NCBI GenBank assembly: GCA_003569365.1
Contig: BGOS01000005.1
Coordinates: forward strand, 1-64,000
Direction: 5' to 3'
Source: Anaerolineaceae bacterium
GTDB taxonomy: Bacteria; Chloroflexota; Anaerolineae; Anaerolineales; UBA11657
DNA length: 64,000 bases
Made by a program: the position numbers and the translations under genes. Within the stretch, counting starts at the first letter, position 1; each line of letters opens with the position of its first letter. Below the pieces are notes generated by a model. It worked only from the letters and a program-made list of their open reading frames with translations. It was not told the DNA's origin and ran no database searches. Shown piece after piece: positions 56,121 to 64,000 of the stretch.

Positions 56121-57086
56121 CTAGCTGGCGGTATCCGGCTGCACGCGCCAGCGCAACGGCTTGCCGGTAAGCGCTGCCGCAACTTCATCGCCGATATCCA
56201 CGCCAGCCCGCTCCTGCGCTTCTGCCGTTTGCGCTCCAACGTGGGGTGTGGCAATCACTTGCGCGTGGCGCACCAGCTCGCTGGCGCCCGGCGGCTCGGT
56301 TGCAAAAACATCCAGGCCGGCAGCCGCCACCCGGCCGCTTTGCAGCGCGGACAGCAAAGCTGCCTCGTCTATCAAGCCGCCGCGCGCGGTGCATACAATG
56401 CGCACGCCCGGCTTGCAGCTTGCCAGCGCCGCCGCATCAATGATGTTGCGCGTGGCGCTTGTGACCGGCACGTGCAGTGAAATGTAGTCAGCCGCAGCCA
56501 ACACCTGCGGCAGCTCCAGTAGTGTGGCCAAATGGGCAACCGATGCCGGGTCAATCGGAATAACCTCGTAGGCAACAATGCGCATGCCAAAGGCCTGCGC
56601 CCGCCGCGCCACTTCGCGCCCGATGCGGCCAAAACCAATCAACCCCAGCGTCTTGCCTTCCAGCTCTGCGCCTTGCAGTTTTTTCTTGGGCCACTCACCT
56701 TGCTTCATCGCCGCATCAGCCAGCGGCACCTGCCGCGCCACTGCCAGCATCAGCGCAAGCGTCAGCTCAGCCACTGCTGTGGTTGCAGCCAGCGGCGAGT
56801 TAACCACAATCACACCGCGCGCCGCAGCGGCCGCAACATCCACATTGTCCACTCCCACACCAGCCCGCCCAACCACACGCAATTGCGCTGCCGCAGCCAG
56901 TAATGCGCCGTCAACTTTGGTGCGGCTGCGCACTACCAGCGCATGATATCCGGGAATGCGCGCCAGCAATTGTGCAGCCGTGATCTCCGCCTCGACGTCC
57001 ACCTGCGCCACTGTGCGCAAGCGCTCCACGCCAGCCGCAGCAATATCATCAGCAACCAGCACTCGCAAGTCCGAGGATGTAGGCAT
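56121..57086 (-). CDS. D-3-phosphoglycerate dehydrogenase-like (SerA family), without ACT domain
   Basis: A 321-residue D-2-hydroxyacid dehydrogenase with GRAGVGVDNVDVAAAAARGVIVVNSP, the NAD motif LGLIGFGRIGREVARRAQAFG, CTARGGLIDEAALLSAL and TPHVGAQTAEAQERAG with the catalytic histidine. Phosphoglycerate dehydrogenase of serine synthesis is the best match, but members of this family use several acids, and the protein lacks the regulatory C-terminal domain of many SerA proteins. ATG 57086 is set by GGAGAA 8 bases upstream. It shares a divergent promoter region with the ParB-USP gene. Confidence 0.85.
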   Translation of the reverse strand: MPTSSDLRVLVADDIAAAGVERLRTVAQVDVEAEITAAQLLARIPGYHALVVRSRTKVDGALLAAAAQLRVVGRAGVGVDNVDVAAAAARGVIVVNSPLAATTAVAELTLALMLAVARQVPLADAAMKQGEWPKKKLQGAELEGKTLGLIGFGRIGREVARRAQAFGMRIVAYEVIPIDPASVAHLATLLELPQVLAAADYISLHVPVTSATRNIIDAAALASCKPGVRIVCTARGGLIDEAALLSALQSGRVAAAGLDVFATEPPGASELVRHAQVIATPHVGAQTAEAQERAGVDIGDEVAAALTGKPLRWRVQPDTAS

Positions 57087-57126
57087 TTTTATTCTTCTCC
57101 AGTCAAACCAAACCAGCGGGCAAAGC

Positions 57127-57134
57127 ATTATACT
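57127..57134. promoter_or_regulatory. Overlapping -10 boxes of a divergent promoter
   Basis: The ATTATACT block reads TATAAT on the minus strand (57132-57127, towards SerA) and TATACT on the plus strand (57129-57134, towards the ParB-USP gene). A shared symmetric -10 could fire both ways. No good -35 was found for either direction. Confidence 0.4.
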
Positions 57135-57156
57135 CACGCCGCCCGATTGAAACCTG

Positions 57157-58872
57157 ATGGAAGATCATTTTCGACTGCGTGCGGCGCACGACTTTCGCAG
57201 TGCACGCTCTAGAGCAGCGCTCGAACAAACTTTGGCGCGCCTGCGCGGCCGGCCGGCTGGCCTGCTTTCGTTTGAGGACGTTCGCCAGCAATTAAAGCTG
57301 GCGCATTCCACGCCGCGCGGCCTGCAGGAAGTGGCGCTGGATGCGATTGTAGGCAGCGTAGGGCGCTATGCGGACTTCACGCGCAGCTTTTTGCCGCTCC
57401 ACGACTCCGACCAAACCCGCTGGGCTGGCGTGCGCGCTGCAGCCGAGCAGATGGGCCTGCCGCCTGTGGAGCTCTACCGCATCGGTGACGCGTACTTTGT
57501 TTTGGACGGCAACCATCGCATCTCTGTCGCACGCGAGCTGGGCGCCAAATCAATTCAAGCCTACGTGTTGGACATCCCCACCCGCGTGCCATTCAGCGCC
57601 GACGATAACCCCGACGACTTGATCTGCAAAGCGCGCTACGTGGAGTTTTTGGAACGCACCAGCCTCGACCACTTGCGGCCTGGCGCAAACCTGCTCATGA
57701 CGGTGCCGGGACAATACCGCATCCTCGACGAGCACATTGATGTGCACCGTTACTTTTTGGGAATGGAAACTCAGGCGAATGTGAAACTGGAGGACGCGGT
57801 GGCCAGCTGGTACGACACTGTCTACCTTCCGGTTGTGGAAGTTATCCGCGGCCAGAGCCTGCTGCAATCGCTGCCGGACCGCACGGAAACAGATTTGTAT
57901 GTTTGGCTGGCCGAGCATCGCGTTACGCTTGAGTCTGCGCTGGAGTGGAGTATGGACACGCAAGAAGTAGCCGCTGACCTTGCCGGAAAATTTGGCGTGC
58001 GCGGCAGGCAGGTGCTGTCACGCATGTGGAATGCGGCTTCGAACCTGCTTGTGCCGGCCAGCCTGCGCAGTGGCACGCGCATCGGCAAGTGGCGCAAAAG
58101 CTCCGTTGCCACACGCGACACGCTGCAGCTATTCTCCAAAATTCTGGTGGGTGTATCGGGTGACGAACAGGCTTGGCCCGCGCTTGACACTGCCTTGCTG
58201 TTTGCCAAACACGAATCAGCCGAACTGCGCGGACTTCACATCAGTGACCACGTGGACCCGGCTAACGCTGTGTCCTTGCGCAGCAACTTCACAAAACGCT
58301 GCGCCGCCGCCGGCATCAACGGGCAGCTGGCGATTGAAACTGGCCCCGTGCGCAACGCGCTGCTGGCGCGCGCCGTCTGGGCGGACCTGTTAGTGTTGCA
58401 TCTGGCGCATCCCCCCGCAAATGATATTGGCAGCCGGCTGGCATCCGGCTTGCGCGCCATCATTCAGGCGTGCCCGCGCCCGGTGCTGGCCACGCCCGCT
58501 CTTCCCGCCGGCTTGCAGCGCGTTCTACTCGCGTTTGATGGCAGTGCGAAGGCGCGCGAAGCGCTGTACGTGGCGGCTTACATGGCTGGCGCCTGGGATG
58601 CCGCACTGGTGGTGCTGCACTGCAGCACCGGTGCGCCCGATGCGCTGCCCGAAGCACGCGCATACCTGGAAACGCACTGGACGCCGGCAGAATACATATC
58701 TGTTAAGAACAGCGCGGTTGCCGCATCAATATTGCAAACAGCGGCGGACAAAAACTCGGACTTAATTGTGATGGGCGGTTACAGCACAAACCCGCTGCGT
58801 GCGATTGCCTTCGGTGGCAGCCTTGACGCCGTGCTGCAGGCGCGCTCCCACTCCGTGCTGCTTTGCAGTTGA
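57157..58872 (+). CDS. ParB-like domain fused to two universal stress protein domains
   Basis: A 571-residue protein. Residues about 90-150 contain a ParB/sulfiredoxin-like motif (YFVLDGNHRISVARELGAKSI), seen in nucleotide-dependent partition and modification proteins. After a helical linker region (about 160-310), residues about 325-450 and about 455-571 are two UspA-type domains. The second ends with SDLIVMGGYSTNPLRAIAFGGSLDAVL, close to the GxxG-type ATP-binding pattern; the first has a weaker match. Such an arrangement suggests a nucleotide-sensing regulator, but no characterised homologue is known to me. It has its own divergent promoter. Confidence 0.8.
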   Translation: MEDHFRLRAAHDFRSARSRAALEQTLARLRGRPAGLLSFEDVRQQLKLAHSTPRGLQEVALDAIVGSVGRYADFTRSFLPLHDSDQTRWAGVRAAAEQMGLPPVELYRIGDAYFVLDGNHRISVARELGAKSIQAYVLDIPTRVPFSADDNPDDLICKARYVEFLERTSLDHLRPGANLLMTVPGQYRILDEHIDVHRYFLGMETQANVKLEDAVASWYDTVYLPVVEVIRGQSLLQSLPDRTETDLYVWLAEHRVTLESALEWSMDTQEVAADLAGKFGVRGRQVLSRMWNAASNLLVPASLRSGTRIGKWRKSSVATRDTLQLFSKILVGVSGDEQAWPALDTALLFAKHESAELRGLHISDHVDPANAVSLRSNFTKRCAAAGINGQLAIETGPVRNALLARAVWADLLVLHLAHPPANDIGSRLASGLRAIIQACPRPVLATPALPAGLQRVLLAFDGSAKAREALYVAAYMAGAWDAALVVLHCSTGAPDALPEARAYLETHWTPAEYISVKNSAVAASILQTAADKNSDLIVMGGYSTNPLRAIAFGGSLDAVLQARSHSVLLCS

Positions 58873-58909
58873 CGCCCGGCGGCGCTGTTGCCGCCCGCGC
58901 TGCAGCAGC

Positions 58910-59023
58910 CTAACGGACCAGAATCGCGAGCAGAATATTTGTGGCCAGCAATGCACCCAGCAGCACAACCACTGCTGTGAGAAACGCGGCCGGTTTCGAG
59001 ATTACGGTTGATGGAATGCGCAT
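58910..59023 (-). CDS. 37-residue single-span membrane microprotein
   Basis: Reads MRIPSTVISKPAAF then a hydrophobic span (about 13-35) ending in ILVR. The strong site GGAAGGAGAACTGCA before the ATG, with AAGGAG about 7 bases away, supports real translation. No known family. It lies convergent to the ParB-USP gene. Confidence 0.6.
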   Translation of the reverse strand: MRIPSTVISKPAAFLTAVVVLLGALLATNILLAILVR

Positions 59024-59179
59024 TGCAGTTCTCCTTCCCTACCATCTACTGTGCCACAAATTGCGGCCCCTGCCCCGGAACATCCCGCAAACAAGCCATT
59101 AACACAGCGTTCAGTATGGCTGCAGTGCGCGTAAAGGACAGCAGTTCTTCAAGCTGCGTCCGCTGTTGTCCGGAGCGGT

Positions 59180-59208
59180 TTGACGGCGCGCCGGCGCCAT
59201 CATAAAAT
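59180..59208 (+). promoter_or_regulatory. Sigma-70-type promoter of the 86-residue protein gene
   Basis: TTGACG at 59180-59185 and TAAAAT at 59203-59208 with a 17-base spacer. The start GTG lies 24 bases after the -10, with AGAGG between. Confidence 0.6.
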
Positions 59209-59231
59209 GATCTTACCTAAGAGGTAACCCG

Positions 59232-59492
59232 GTGTCATCCAGCAATCGCCCCATTTCGGTTCTGCCCACTGCCCGCCAGCCGGAGCTGCGCGCTGCTCTG
59301 GAACGCTTGCGTGCCAACGCGCGCGTCACAAGTATTGTCATCGGCGTAAGCGACGATGCGTGCCCGGCAGCGTGCGCGGTGCAAGGCACCTACGCCAAAG
59401 CTGAAACGCCCGACATTCCGCTTGAAGCCTGCTCGCGGGCTGGTGGCTGCAACTGCCGCTACCTGCCTGTGCTCAACGACATCTTTCCTTAA
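59232..59492 (+). CDS. Small cysteine-rich protein of unknown function
   Basis: An 86-residue protein with a GTG start preceded by AGAGG and a good promoter. Cysteines cluster in DDACPAACAVQGTY and at the C-terminus in CSRAGGCNCRYLPVLNDIFP. The latter looks like a conserved short motif of small bacterial proteins, but I cannot name the family. Metal binding is possible. It precedes the histidine kinase by 36 bases and could share its transcript. Confidence 0.6.
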   Translation: MSSSNRPISVLPTARQPELRAALERLRANARVTSIVIGVSDDACPAACAVQGTYAKAETPDIPLEACSRAGGCNCRYLPVLNDIFP

Positions 59493-59528
59493 GCCCTGCG
59501 GCCGGCGCCGCCGCTAACCTCCCCGAAC

Positions 59529-61118
59529 ATGCTCACGGATTACCGCATTCAGCAGCGCGACCACTTGCTGGACATTGTGCGCGGGCTCAACCAGGAACTG
59601 GACTTGAGCACTGTGCTGACGCGCATTCTTGAAGCTTCCACCAACATGCTCAATGGCCGCGCCGGCTTGATTGCACTGCGTGAAACTCCGCCGGGAACTG
59701 AAGCCCAATCGCATGTGCGCTTCAACATTTACGCGCAGTACCGTGTGGCACCGGAATACCTGCGCCACTTTGCCAGCATCTTAAAAGATATTCCCATCGG
59801 CGATGTTAAGCACGCGGCGCCGCATCTCATCAGCGAGTTGAACCGCCGCTTGTATGTGGCGCGCAGCCGCGGGCTGGTCTCACTGGAGGGCGCGTTTGGG
59901 CTGCCGCTTGAATCGCGCGGCGAACTGATTGGCCTGCTGCTGGTGTTCCGCGCAACGACCGCCCCCTTCGGCACCAACGAGCAGGAGCTGCTGGATGTGT
60001 TCGCAAACCAAGCCGCGGTTGCCGTGACCAATGCGCGCTTGTTCGAAGCCGTAAACCAGGAACGCCGCCAGCTGGATGCCATCTTGGAAAATGCTGCCGA
60101 CGGCTTCTGCATTATGAGCGTCAGCCACAAGGTGGAGCGCTGGAACCGCGCACTGGCGCGCCTCACAAACATCACTGCAGCGCATGCGATTGGGCGCAAT
60201 TACGATGACCTGTTTCGCTGGGCGCAGCGCACACGCGGCTTAAACCTTGCGGACGCGGAAGCTGCTGGCTGGCCCAGCCCGGCATCTGCTCCGATTTATG
60301 TGGAAGGCGAACTGCTGCGCCAGGATGACAACCCGCTGGCAGTTGGCGTCACTTACGCTGCGCTTTTCGATCGCGACGCACACCTTGTTAACCTGATTGC
60401 CAGCGTGCGCGACATCACGCGCTTTCGGGAAGCTGAGCAGCTCAAGAGCACATTTATCTCTGTCATCAGCCATGAGCTGAAAACACCGGTCTCGCTCATC
60501 AAAGGTTACGCAGGCACGCTGCGCCGCGAGGATGCCAACTGGGAGCCGGCGGTGGTGCAGCAAAGTTTGGCGGTCATTGAAGAGGAGGCGGACCGCCTCA
60601 CTGGCCTGATTGAAAATTTACTGGACGCATCGCGCCTGCAAGCGGGCGGGCTGCGCCTGCAACGGGAAGAATGCCAGCTGGCAGAAATCGCCGCCCGACT
60701 CGCGGCCCGCTTCCAAACGCAAACAACCATCCACCGCATCAGCACGCACTTCCCGGACAACTTTCCAATCATCAAAGGCGACGAGGAACGCCTCGGCCAA
60801 GTGCTCAGCAACCTCATCTCCAACGCCATCAAGTATTCGCCGGAAGGCGGCGCCATCAAGATTGCGGGGCGGGTGCTGGCGCAGGAGATTGTGGTGAGCG
60901 TGAGCGACGAGGGGCCGGGCCTGCCACCGGACGAAGTACAGCGCGTGTTTGACCGCTTCTACCGCGCGACCACGCTGGCCACTGAGCGCGCCTCCGGCGC
61001 CGGCCTCGGGTTGTATCTTGCGCGCGCAATTGTGGAGGCGCATGCCGGCCGCATCTGGGTCGAGTCGCCGATTGGCACCGGCGCAGCTTTTCTGTTCAGC
61101 CTGCCGCGCCAGGACTAA
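59529..61118 (+). CDS. GAF-PAS sensor histidine kinase
   Basis: A 529-residue cytoplasmic sensor kinase without membrane spans. A GAF domain (about 25-170) and a PAS-like region (about 180-300) precede the dimerisation helix with His315 in SVISHELKTPVSLIKGY. The ATPase domain contains LSNLISNAIKYSPEGG (N box), SDEGPGLPPDEVQRVFDRFYR (G1/F) and GAGLGLYLARAIVEAHAGRI (G2). No response regulator is adjacent; the receiver/HD-GYP protein at 40.5 kb lacks the Asp it would need. It is followed after 11 bases by the CpXC protein. Confidence 0.92.
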   Translation: MLTDYRIQQRDHLLDIVRGLNQELDLSTVLTRILEASTNMLNGRAGLIALRETPPGTEAQSHVRFNIYAQYRVAPEYLRHFASILKDIPIGDVKHAAPHLISELNRRLYVARSRGLVSLEGAFGLPLESRGELIGLLLVFRATTAPFGTNEQELLDVFANQAAVAVTNARLFEAVNQERRQLDAILENAADGFCIMSVSHKVERWNRALARLTNITAAHAIGRNYDDLFRWAQRTRGLNLADAEAAGWPSPASAPIYVEGELLRQDDNPLAVGVTYAALFDRDAHLVNLIASVRDITRFREAEQLKSTFISVISHELKTPVSLIKGYAGTLRREDANWEPAVVQQSLAVIEEEADRLTGLIENLLDASRLQAGGLRLQREECQLAEIAARLAARFQTQTTIHRISTHFPDNFPIIKGDEERLGQVLSNLISNAIKYSPEGGAIKIAGRVLAQEIVVSVSDEGPGLPPDEVQRVFDRFYRATTLATERASGAGLGLYLARAIVEAHAGRIWVESPIGTGAAFLFSLPRQD

Positions 61119-61129
61119 CGGCCCGCAAA

Positions 61130-62494
61130 ATGGCAAGCAACGCCCCCAACACAACCGTCGCATGCCCGCAATGCCGGCAGCCCGTGGCCGTGCACCTTGA
61201 ACAGCTGGTGGACGCGGGCGCTGATCCCGGCGCCAAACAGCGCCTGCTAAAAGGGCAGCTCAATCTGCTCTCGTGCCCGCTATGCGGCCAAACCTCCATG
61301 CTCGGCACACCGCTGGTGTATCACGACCCGGCCAAAGAGCTGCTGCTTACGTTTGTGCCAATGGAACTCAACATGCGGCTGCAGGACAAGGAGAACCTGC
61401 TGGGCAGCCTGACGCGCCAAGTTGTTAGCCGCACGCCTGCAGACCAGCGCAAAGGCTACCTGCTGCGCCCGCAAGAAATGCTCTCGCTGCAAAACCTCAT
61501 CAACCGCATTTTGGAAGCCGATGGCATCACGCCGGAAATGCTGGACTCGCAGCGTGCCAAGCTGCAACTACTGCAAGACCTGCTCAAAGCCGATGCCAGC
61601 GCCCTGCCCGCATTGATACAACAACGCGACGCGGAAATTGACGTGCCGTTTGTGCAAATCCTGGGCGCTCTGCTGCAACGCGCCACCGGCAATGGCGCTG
61701 CCGAACAGGACACAGCGGTGCGCCTCGCAGCACTCAGCGAGCAGGTGGCGCAGCACTCAACGATTGGCCGCAGTGCCAGCCGCCAGACACAAGTGCTGGA
61801 AGAAGTGGCGGAGGAGCTGCAAGCACTGGGCACAAACCTTACGCGCGATACGCTGCTGCAATTGGTGTGCAGCAATCCGGACGAACTGCGTACGCGCGCG
61901 GTGGTAACGCTGGTGCGCCAGCTGGTGGACTATGAATTTTTTGTGGGTCTCACCAAGCAAATTGATAAAGCCGCCGGCGAACAGCGCAAGAAGCTGGAAG
62001 CAGCGCGCCAAGTGTTGCTGGATGCAGTTGCGCGCAGTGATGCGGCCGCAAAGGCGCAGGGCACTGCTGCGGCGCAGCTGCTGCAAGCGTTGCTGCAGGC
62101 GCCAGACGAAACCGCTGCTGTGCGCGAGGCATTGCCCGAGATTAGCGATCTAACCCTGGCCATACTAAACCAGAACATTGAAGCCGCCCAAAAAGCCGGC
62201 CAGCAAGACGCGATTGCGCGCCTCACACAACTGCGCGCCACGATTATGGCTGAGCTGGATGCCAGCACCCCACCCGCCCTGCGCTTCATCAATGACCTGA
62301 TGCAGTCAGACACCCCGGAGGCCGCGGCCGAAATGCTGCGCAATCGGTCCGCAGAGCTAACTGAAGAACTGCTGCAATCGATGGTTGAACTTGCACAAGA
62401 CCTTGAGGCGCGCGGCCATGCAGATATGAGCGCCAAGCTAAAGGAGTACCACGGGCTCGCACAACGCGAGCTGTCGCTGGCAAAGTGGCGCTAG
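61130..62494 (+). CDS. CpXC-domain protein
   Basis: A 454-residue protein. The N-terminal about 90 residues match the CpXC domain with two CPxC knuckles (ACPQCRQPV and LLSCPLCGQ) and AKELLLTFVPMEL. The rest is long and helical, probably coiled-coil, rich in Ala, Gln, Leu and Glu. CpXC proteins are thought to bind metal but have no assigned role. It is co-directional with the histidine kinase and 38 bases from the convergent FHA gene. Confidence 0.85.
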   Translation: MASNAPNTTVACPQCRQPVAVHLEQLVDAGADPGAKQRLLKGQLNLLSCPLCGQTSMLGTPLVYHDPAKELLLTFVPMELNMRLQDKENLLGSLTRQVVSRTPADQRKGYLLRPQEMLSLQNLINRILEADGITPEMLDSQRAKLQLLQDLLKADASALPALIQQRDAEIDVPFVQILGALLQRATGNGAAEQDTAVRLAALSEQVAQHSTIGRSASRQTQVLEEVAEELQALGTNLTRDTLLQLVCSNPDELRTRAVVTLVRQLVDYEFFVGLTKQIDKAAGEQRKKLEAARQVLLDAVARSDAAAKAQGTAAAQLLQALLQAPDETAAVREALPEISDLTLAILNQNIEAAQKAGQQDAIARLTQLRATIMAELDASTPPALRFINDLMQSDTPEAAAEMLRNRSAELTEELLQSMVELAQDLEARGHADMSAKLKEYHGLAQRELSLAKWR

Positions 62495-62531
62495 CGCATG
62501 GCATCCCAGCCGCCGGCTACACGCTGGCGCG

Positions 62532-63182
62532 CTACAGCTGCGGGTTGCTAAATCGGAAGCCGTGCCCGCGCACAGTCAGGATGTAGTCGTGCCCGTCATC
62601 CAGTTGGCCGAGGCGGTCGCGCAAACGCTTCACCAGTGCATCGATCATCTGCTCTGTAATGCCGGCCTGGTCAGCCTCCGTCCAGACGGCGCGTGAGACT
62701 TCATCGCGGGTCCGGATTTCATCGCCGCTCAGGTATAAAAATTCCAGCAGCCGGTATTGCGCCAAAGATAATGCTGGATCCAGCAACTGGCCGCGCAGCC
62801 GCACTTCATGCGTTTTGAGGTCAATGTGCATACGGCCGATTGCCTGACCCTCCTCCAGCAAAAGTGGCACAGTGTCCTCTGGGCCCGCAAAATAAAGCTG
62901 CGCAGCCGTGGAGATTGCAATTTTGTCCCCATTGGCGAGTGCCAGCGCACCTGTGACCCGCCGGCTGTTCACATGCGTGCCATTTTTTGATGTGTCTGTG
63001 ATGAACCATTTTTCTTCAATGCGCTGCAACAGCGCATGCTTCCGGGAAACGGTAGCGTCGTCGATCAATAAATCACAGTGCTGCTCGCGCCCAATCACAA
63101 ATGCATCGCCGGTTAAATCATAGCGATGCCCCTTGAGCGCACCCCTAATCACCACCAGAGCTGCCGCGCCGCCAGGACTCAT
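62532..63182 (-). CDS. FHA domain fused to a winged-helix DNA-binding domain
   Basis: A 216-residue regulator. Residues about 25-95 are an FHA domain with VIGREQHCDLLIDDATVSRKHALLQ and SKNGTHVNSRRV, which binds phosphothreonine. Residues about 115-216 are an OmpR/PhoB-type winged helix (SLAQYRLLEFLYLSGDEIRTRDEV, then VKRLRDRLGQLDDGHDYILTVRGHGFRF). So a Ser/Thr kinase could control it. The divergent kinase gene starts 44 bases away and is the obvious partner. Confidence 0.9.
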   Translation of the reverse strand: MSPGGAAALVVIRGALKGHRYDLTGDAFVIGREQHCDLLIDDATVSRKHALLQRIEEKWFITDTSKNGTHVNSRRVTGALALANGDKIAISTAAQLYFAGPEDTVPLLLEEGQAIGRMHIDLKTHEVRLRGQLLDPALSLAQYRLLEFLYLSGDEIRTRDEVSRAVWTEADQAGITEQMIDALVKRLRDRLGQLDDGHDYILTVRGHGFRFSNPQL

Positions 63183-63214
63183 CGCACGCGATCCCGCGCC
63201 AGCCCAAGCGCCGA

Positions 63215-63220
63215 TATAAT
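63215..63220 (+). promoter_or_regulatory. -10 box immediately before the Ser/Thr kinase start
   Basis: TATAAT ends 6 bases before ATG 63227, so a transcript from it would start at or next to the start codon (leaderless). Confidence 0.4.
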
Positions 63221-63226
63221 GCCAAT

Positions 63227-64000
63227 ATGATTCCGGCTGCGGGCGACGTCCTCAACCAGCGCTATCGCGTGCTGGGCACACAGGGCAAAGGCGGCATGGG
63301 CACCATCTTTCTTGCGGAAGACTTGCGTTTGGAAGGCCGCCAATGCGCACTGAAACAGGTAAGCGGCGATCCGCGCGCCACGCCGGAGGCGCAGCGCCAG
63401 GCGCGCGCCCAGTTCTATCAGGAGGCGTCGGTGCTTGCGCGCCTCGATCATCCGGCGCTGCCCAAAGTCTCGGACTTTTTCTCGCTGGGCGAGACCGAAG
63501 TTTTGGTGATGGATTATGTGGCGGGGGTGGACCTGCGCCAGCGCATCGAAACCGCGCGCGCCGCTGGTACCCTGATCCCGGAATTGCTGGTGCTGGACTG
63601 GGCCCGCCAACTGCTCGATGCACTTGTCTATTTGCATGGCCAGCAGCCACCCGTTGTGCACCGGGATATCAAGCCCGCCAACATCCGGCTGACGCCGGGC
63701 GGCGCGATTAAGCTTGTGGATTTTGGACTCGTGAAACTCATGGTGCCAAACGACGGCACAATCACCGTGGTGCAAGGGCGCGGCACCATTCACTACACCC
63801 CGCTGGAACAGTACGGCGGTGACACCGGCCACACCGACGGGCGCACCGATGTCTATGGCCTTGCGGCTACGCTTTACCACTTGCTCACCAACACACCTCC
63901 CACGGAGGCTAAAGTGCGCTTCCTGCAAACGGACAGCCTGGTGCCGGTGCGCGACATCAACCCGGCGCTGAGCGCGCGTACGGAGCGCGCCTTGCACTGG
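63227..64000 (+). CDS. Ser/Thr protein kinase, 5' part (runs off the window)
   Basis: The first 258 residues of a Hanks-type kinase: glycine loop GKGGMGTIFLAED with Lys43 in CALKQV, the catalytic HRDIKPANIRL, the DFGLVK metal motif, GTIHYTPLEQYGG of the activation loop region and DVYGLAATLYHLLT. All catalytic residues are present. The rest of the protein is beyond the window. It is divergent from the FHA-winged-helix gene, and kinase-FHA pairing is a common signalling arrangement. No Shine-Dalgarno precedes the ATG; see the -10 box at 63215. Confidence 0.94.
   Translation, partial: MIPAAGDVLNQRYRVLGTQGKGGMGTIFLAEDLRLEGRQCALKQVSGDPRATPEAQRQARAQFYQEASVLARLDHPALPKVSDFFSLGETEVLVMDYVAGVDLRQRIETARAAGTLIPELLVLDWARQLLDALVYLHGQQPPVVHRDIKPANIRLTPGGAIKLVDFGLVKLMVPNDGTITVVQGRGTIHYTPLEQYGGDTGHTDGRTDVYGLAATLYHLLTNTPPTEAKVRFLQTDSLVPVRDINPALSARTERALHW

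Larger units (their letters stand above)
58873..59231. other. 359-base stretch between larger genes
   Basis: It holds a small minus-strand gene (58910-59023) and the promoter at 59180-59208. The part between 59024 and 59179 shows nothing else I can interpret. Confidence 0.6.

Overview
The window is a GC-rich bacterial chromosome segment packed with genes. It carries no rRNA, tRNA, CRISPR array, insertion sequence or phage gene that I can see. The gene content best fits a member of the Chloroflexota, perhaps Anaerolineae-like: F420 biosynthesis and F420-dependent enzymes, a molybdenum hydroxylase with YqeB/YqeC/SsnA accessory proteins, CpXC and FHA/winged-helix signalling proteins, and several M3 peptidases. 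This assignment is inferred from gene content, because no phylogenetic marker was aligned.

Layout. 0-12.4 kb, mostly + strand: the end of valS (three apparent frameshifts), an S9 peptidase (-), isoaspartyl peptidase, an LLM-type flavin/F420 oxidoreductase, an M3 peptidase, a DUF983 protein coupled to an MttB-like methyltransferase, ilvD, a DinB-fold protein and mobA. 12.5-32.1 kb, all - strand: thpR, two FAD oxidoreductases, pepF, then a molybdenum-hydroxylase locus (yqeC-mocA fusion, yqeB, xdh Mo subunit, fused FAD/2Fe-2S subunit, xdhC-type factor, hotdog thioesterase). A coenzyme F420 locus follows (cofC, cofD, nitroreductase, PPOX protein, cofE, npdG), then ssnA and an unknown protein. 32.2-35 kb, +: a compact three-gene set of a 36-residue membrane microprotein ending in WIYQGF, an MBOAT acyltransferase and a membrane-anchored SGNH protein. 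This looks like a Dlt-type acyl-shuttle machine. 35-44.7 kb: site-2 protease, HEAT protein, FecR-like protein, GT39 (frameshifted), a receiver/HD-GYP protein with altered catalytic residues, an M23-glycoside hydrolase fusion (-), radC (-) and a zinc-ribbon membrane protein. 44.8-54.1 kb: enolase (-), a lipoprotein cytochrome c, a di-heme peroxidase/beta-helix fusion, aldo-keto reductase (-), M20 amidohydrolase (-, frameshifted), a DAO oxidoreductase (-) and a membrane/TPR protein (-). 54.2-64 kb: two GT2 glycosyltransferases, a SerA-like dehydrogenase (-), a ParB-USP-USP fusion, two tiny proteins, a histidine kinase, a CpXC protein, FHA-winged helix (-) and the start of a Ser/Thr kinase.

How the genes work together. 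The xdh, yqeB, yqeC-mocA, xdhC and ssnA genes together suggest maturation of a molybdenum hydroxylase of the selenium-dependent type. CofC, CofD and CofE plus the nitroreductase, PPOX protein and NpdG would make, finish and recycle F420, and the LLM oxidoreductase is a plausible user. The microprotein-MBOAT-SGNH set would move an acyl group across the membrane onto an envelope polymer.

Data quality. Five frameshifts (three in valS, one in GT39, one in M20) are each explained by loss of one base from a run of identical bases. This points to sequencing error rather than gene decay.
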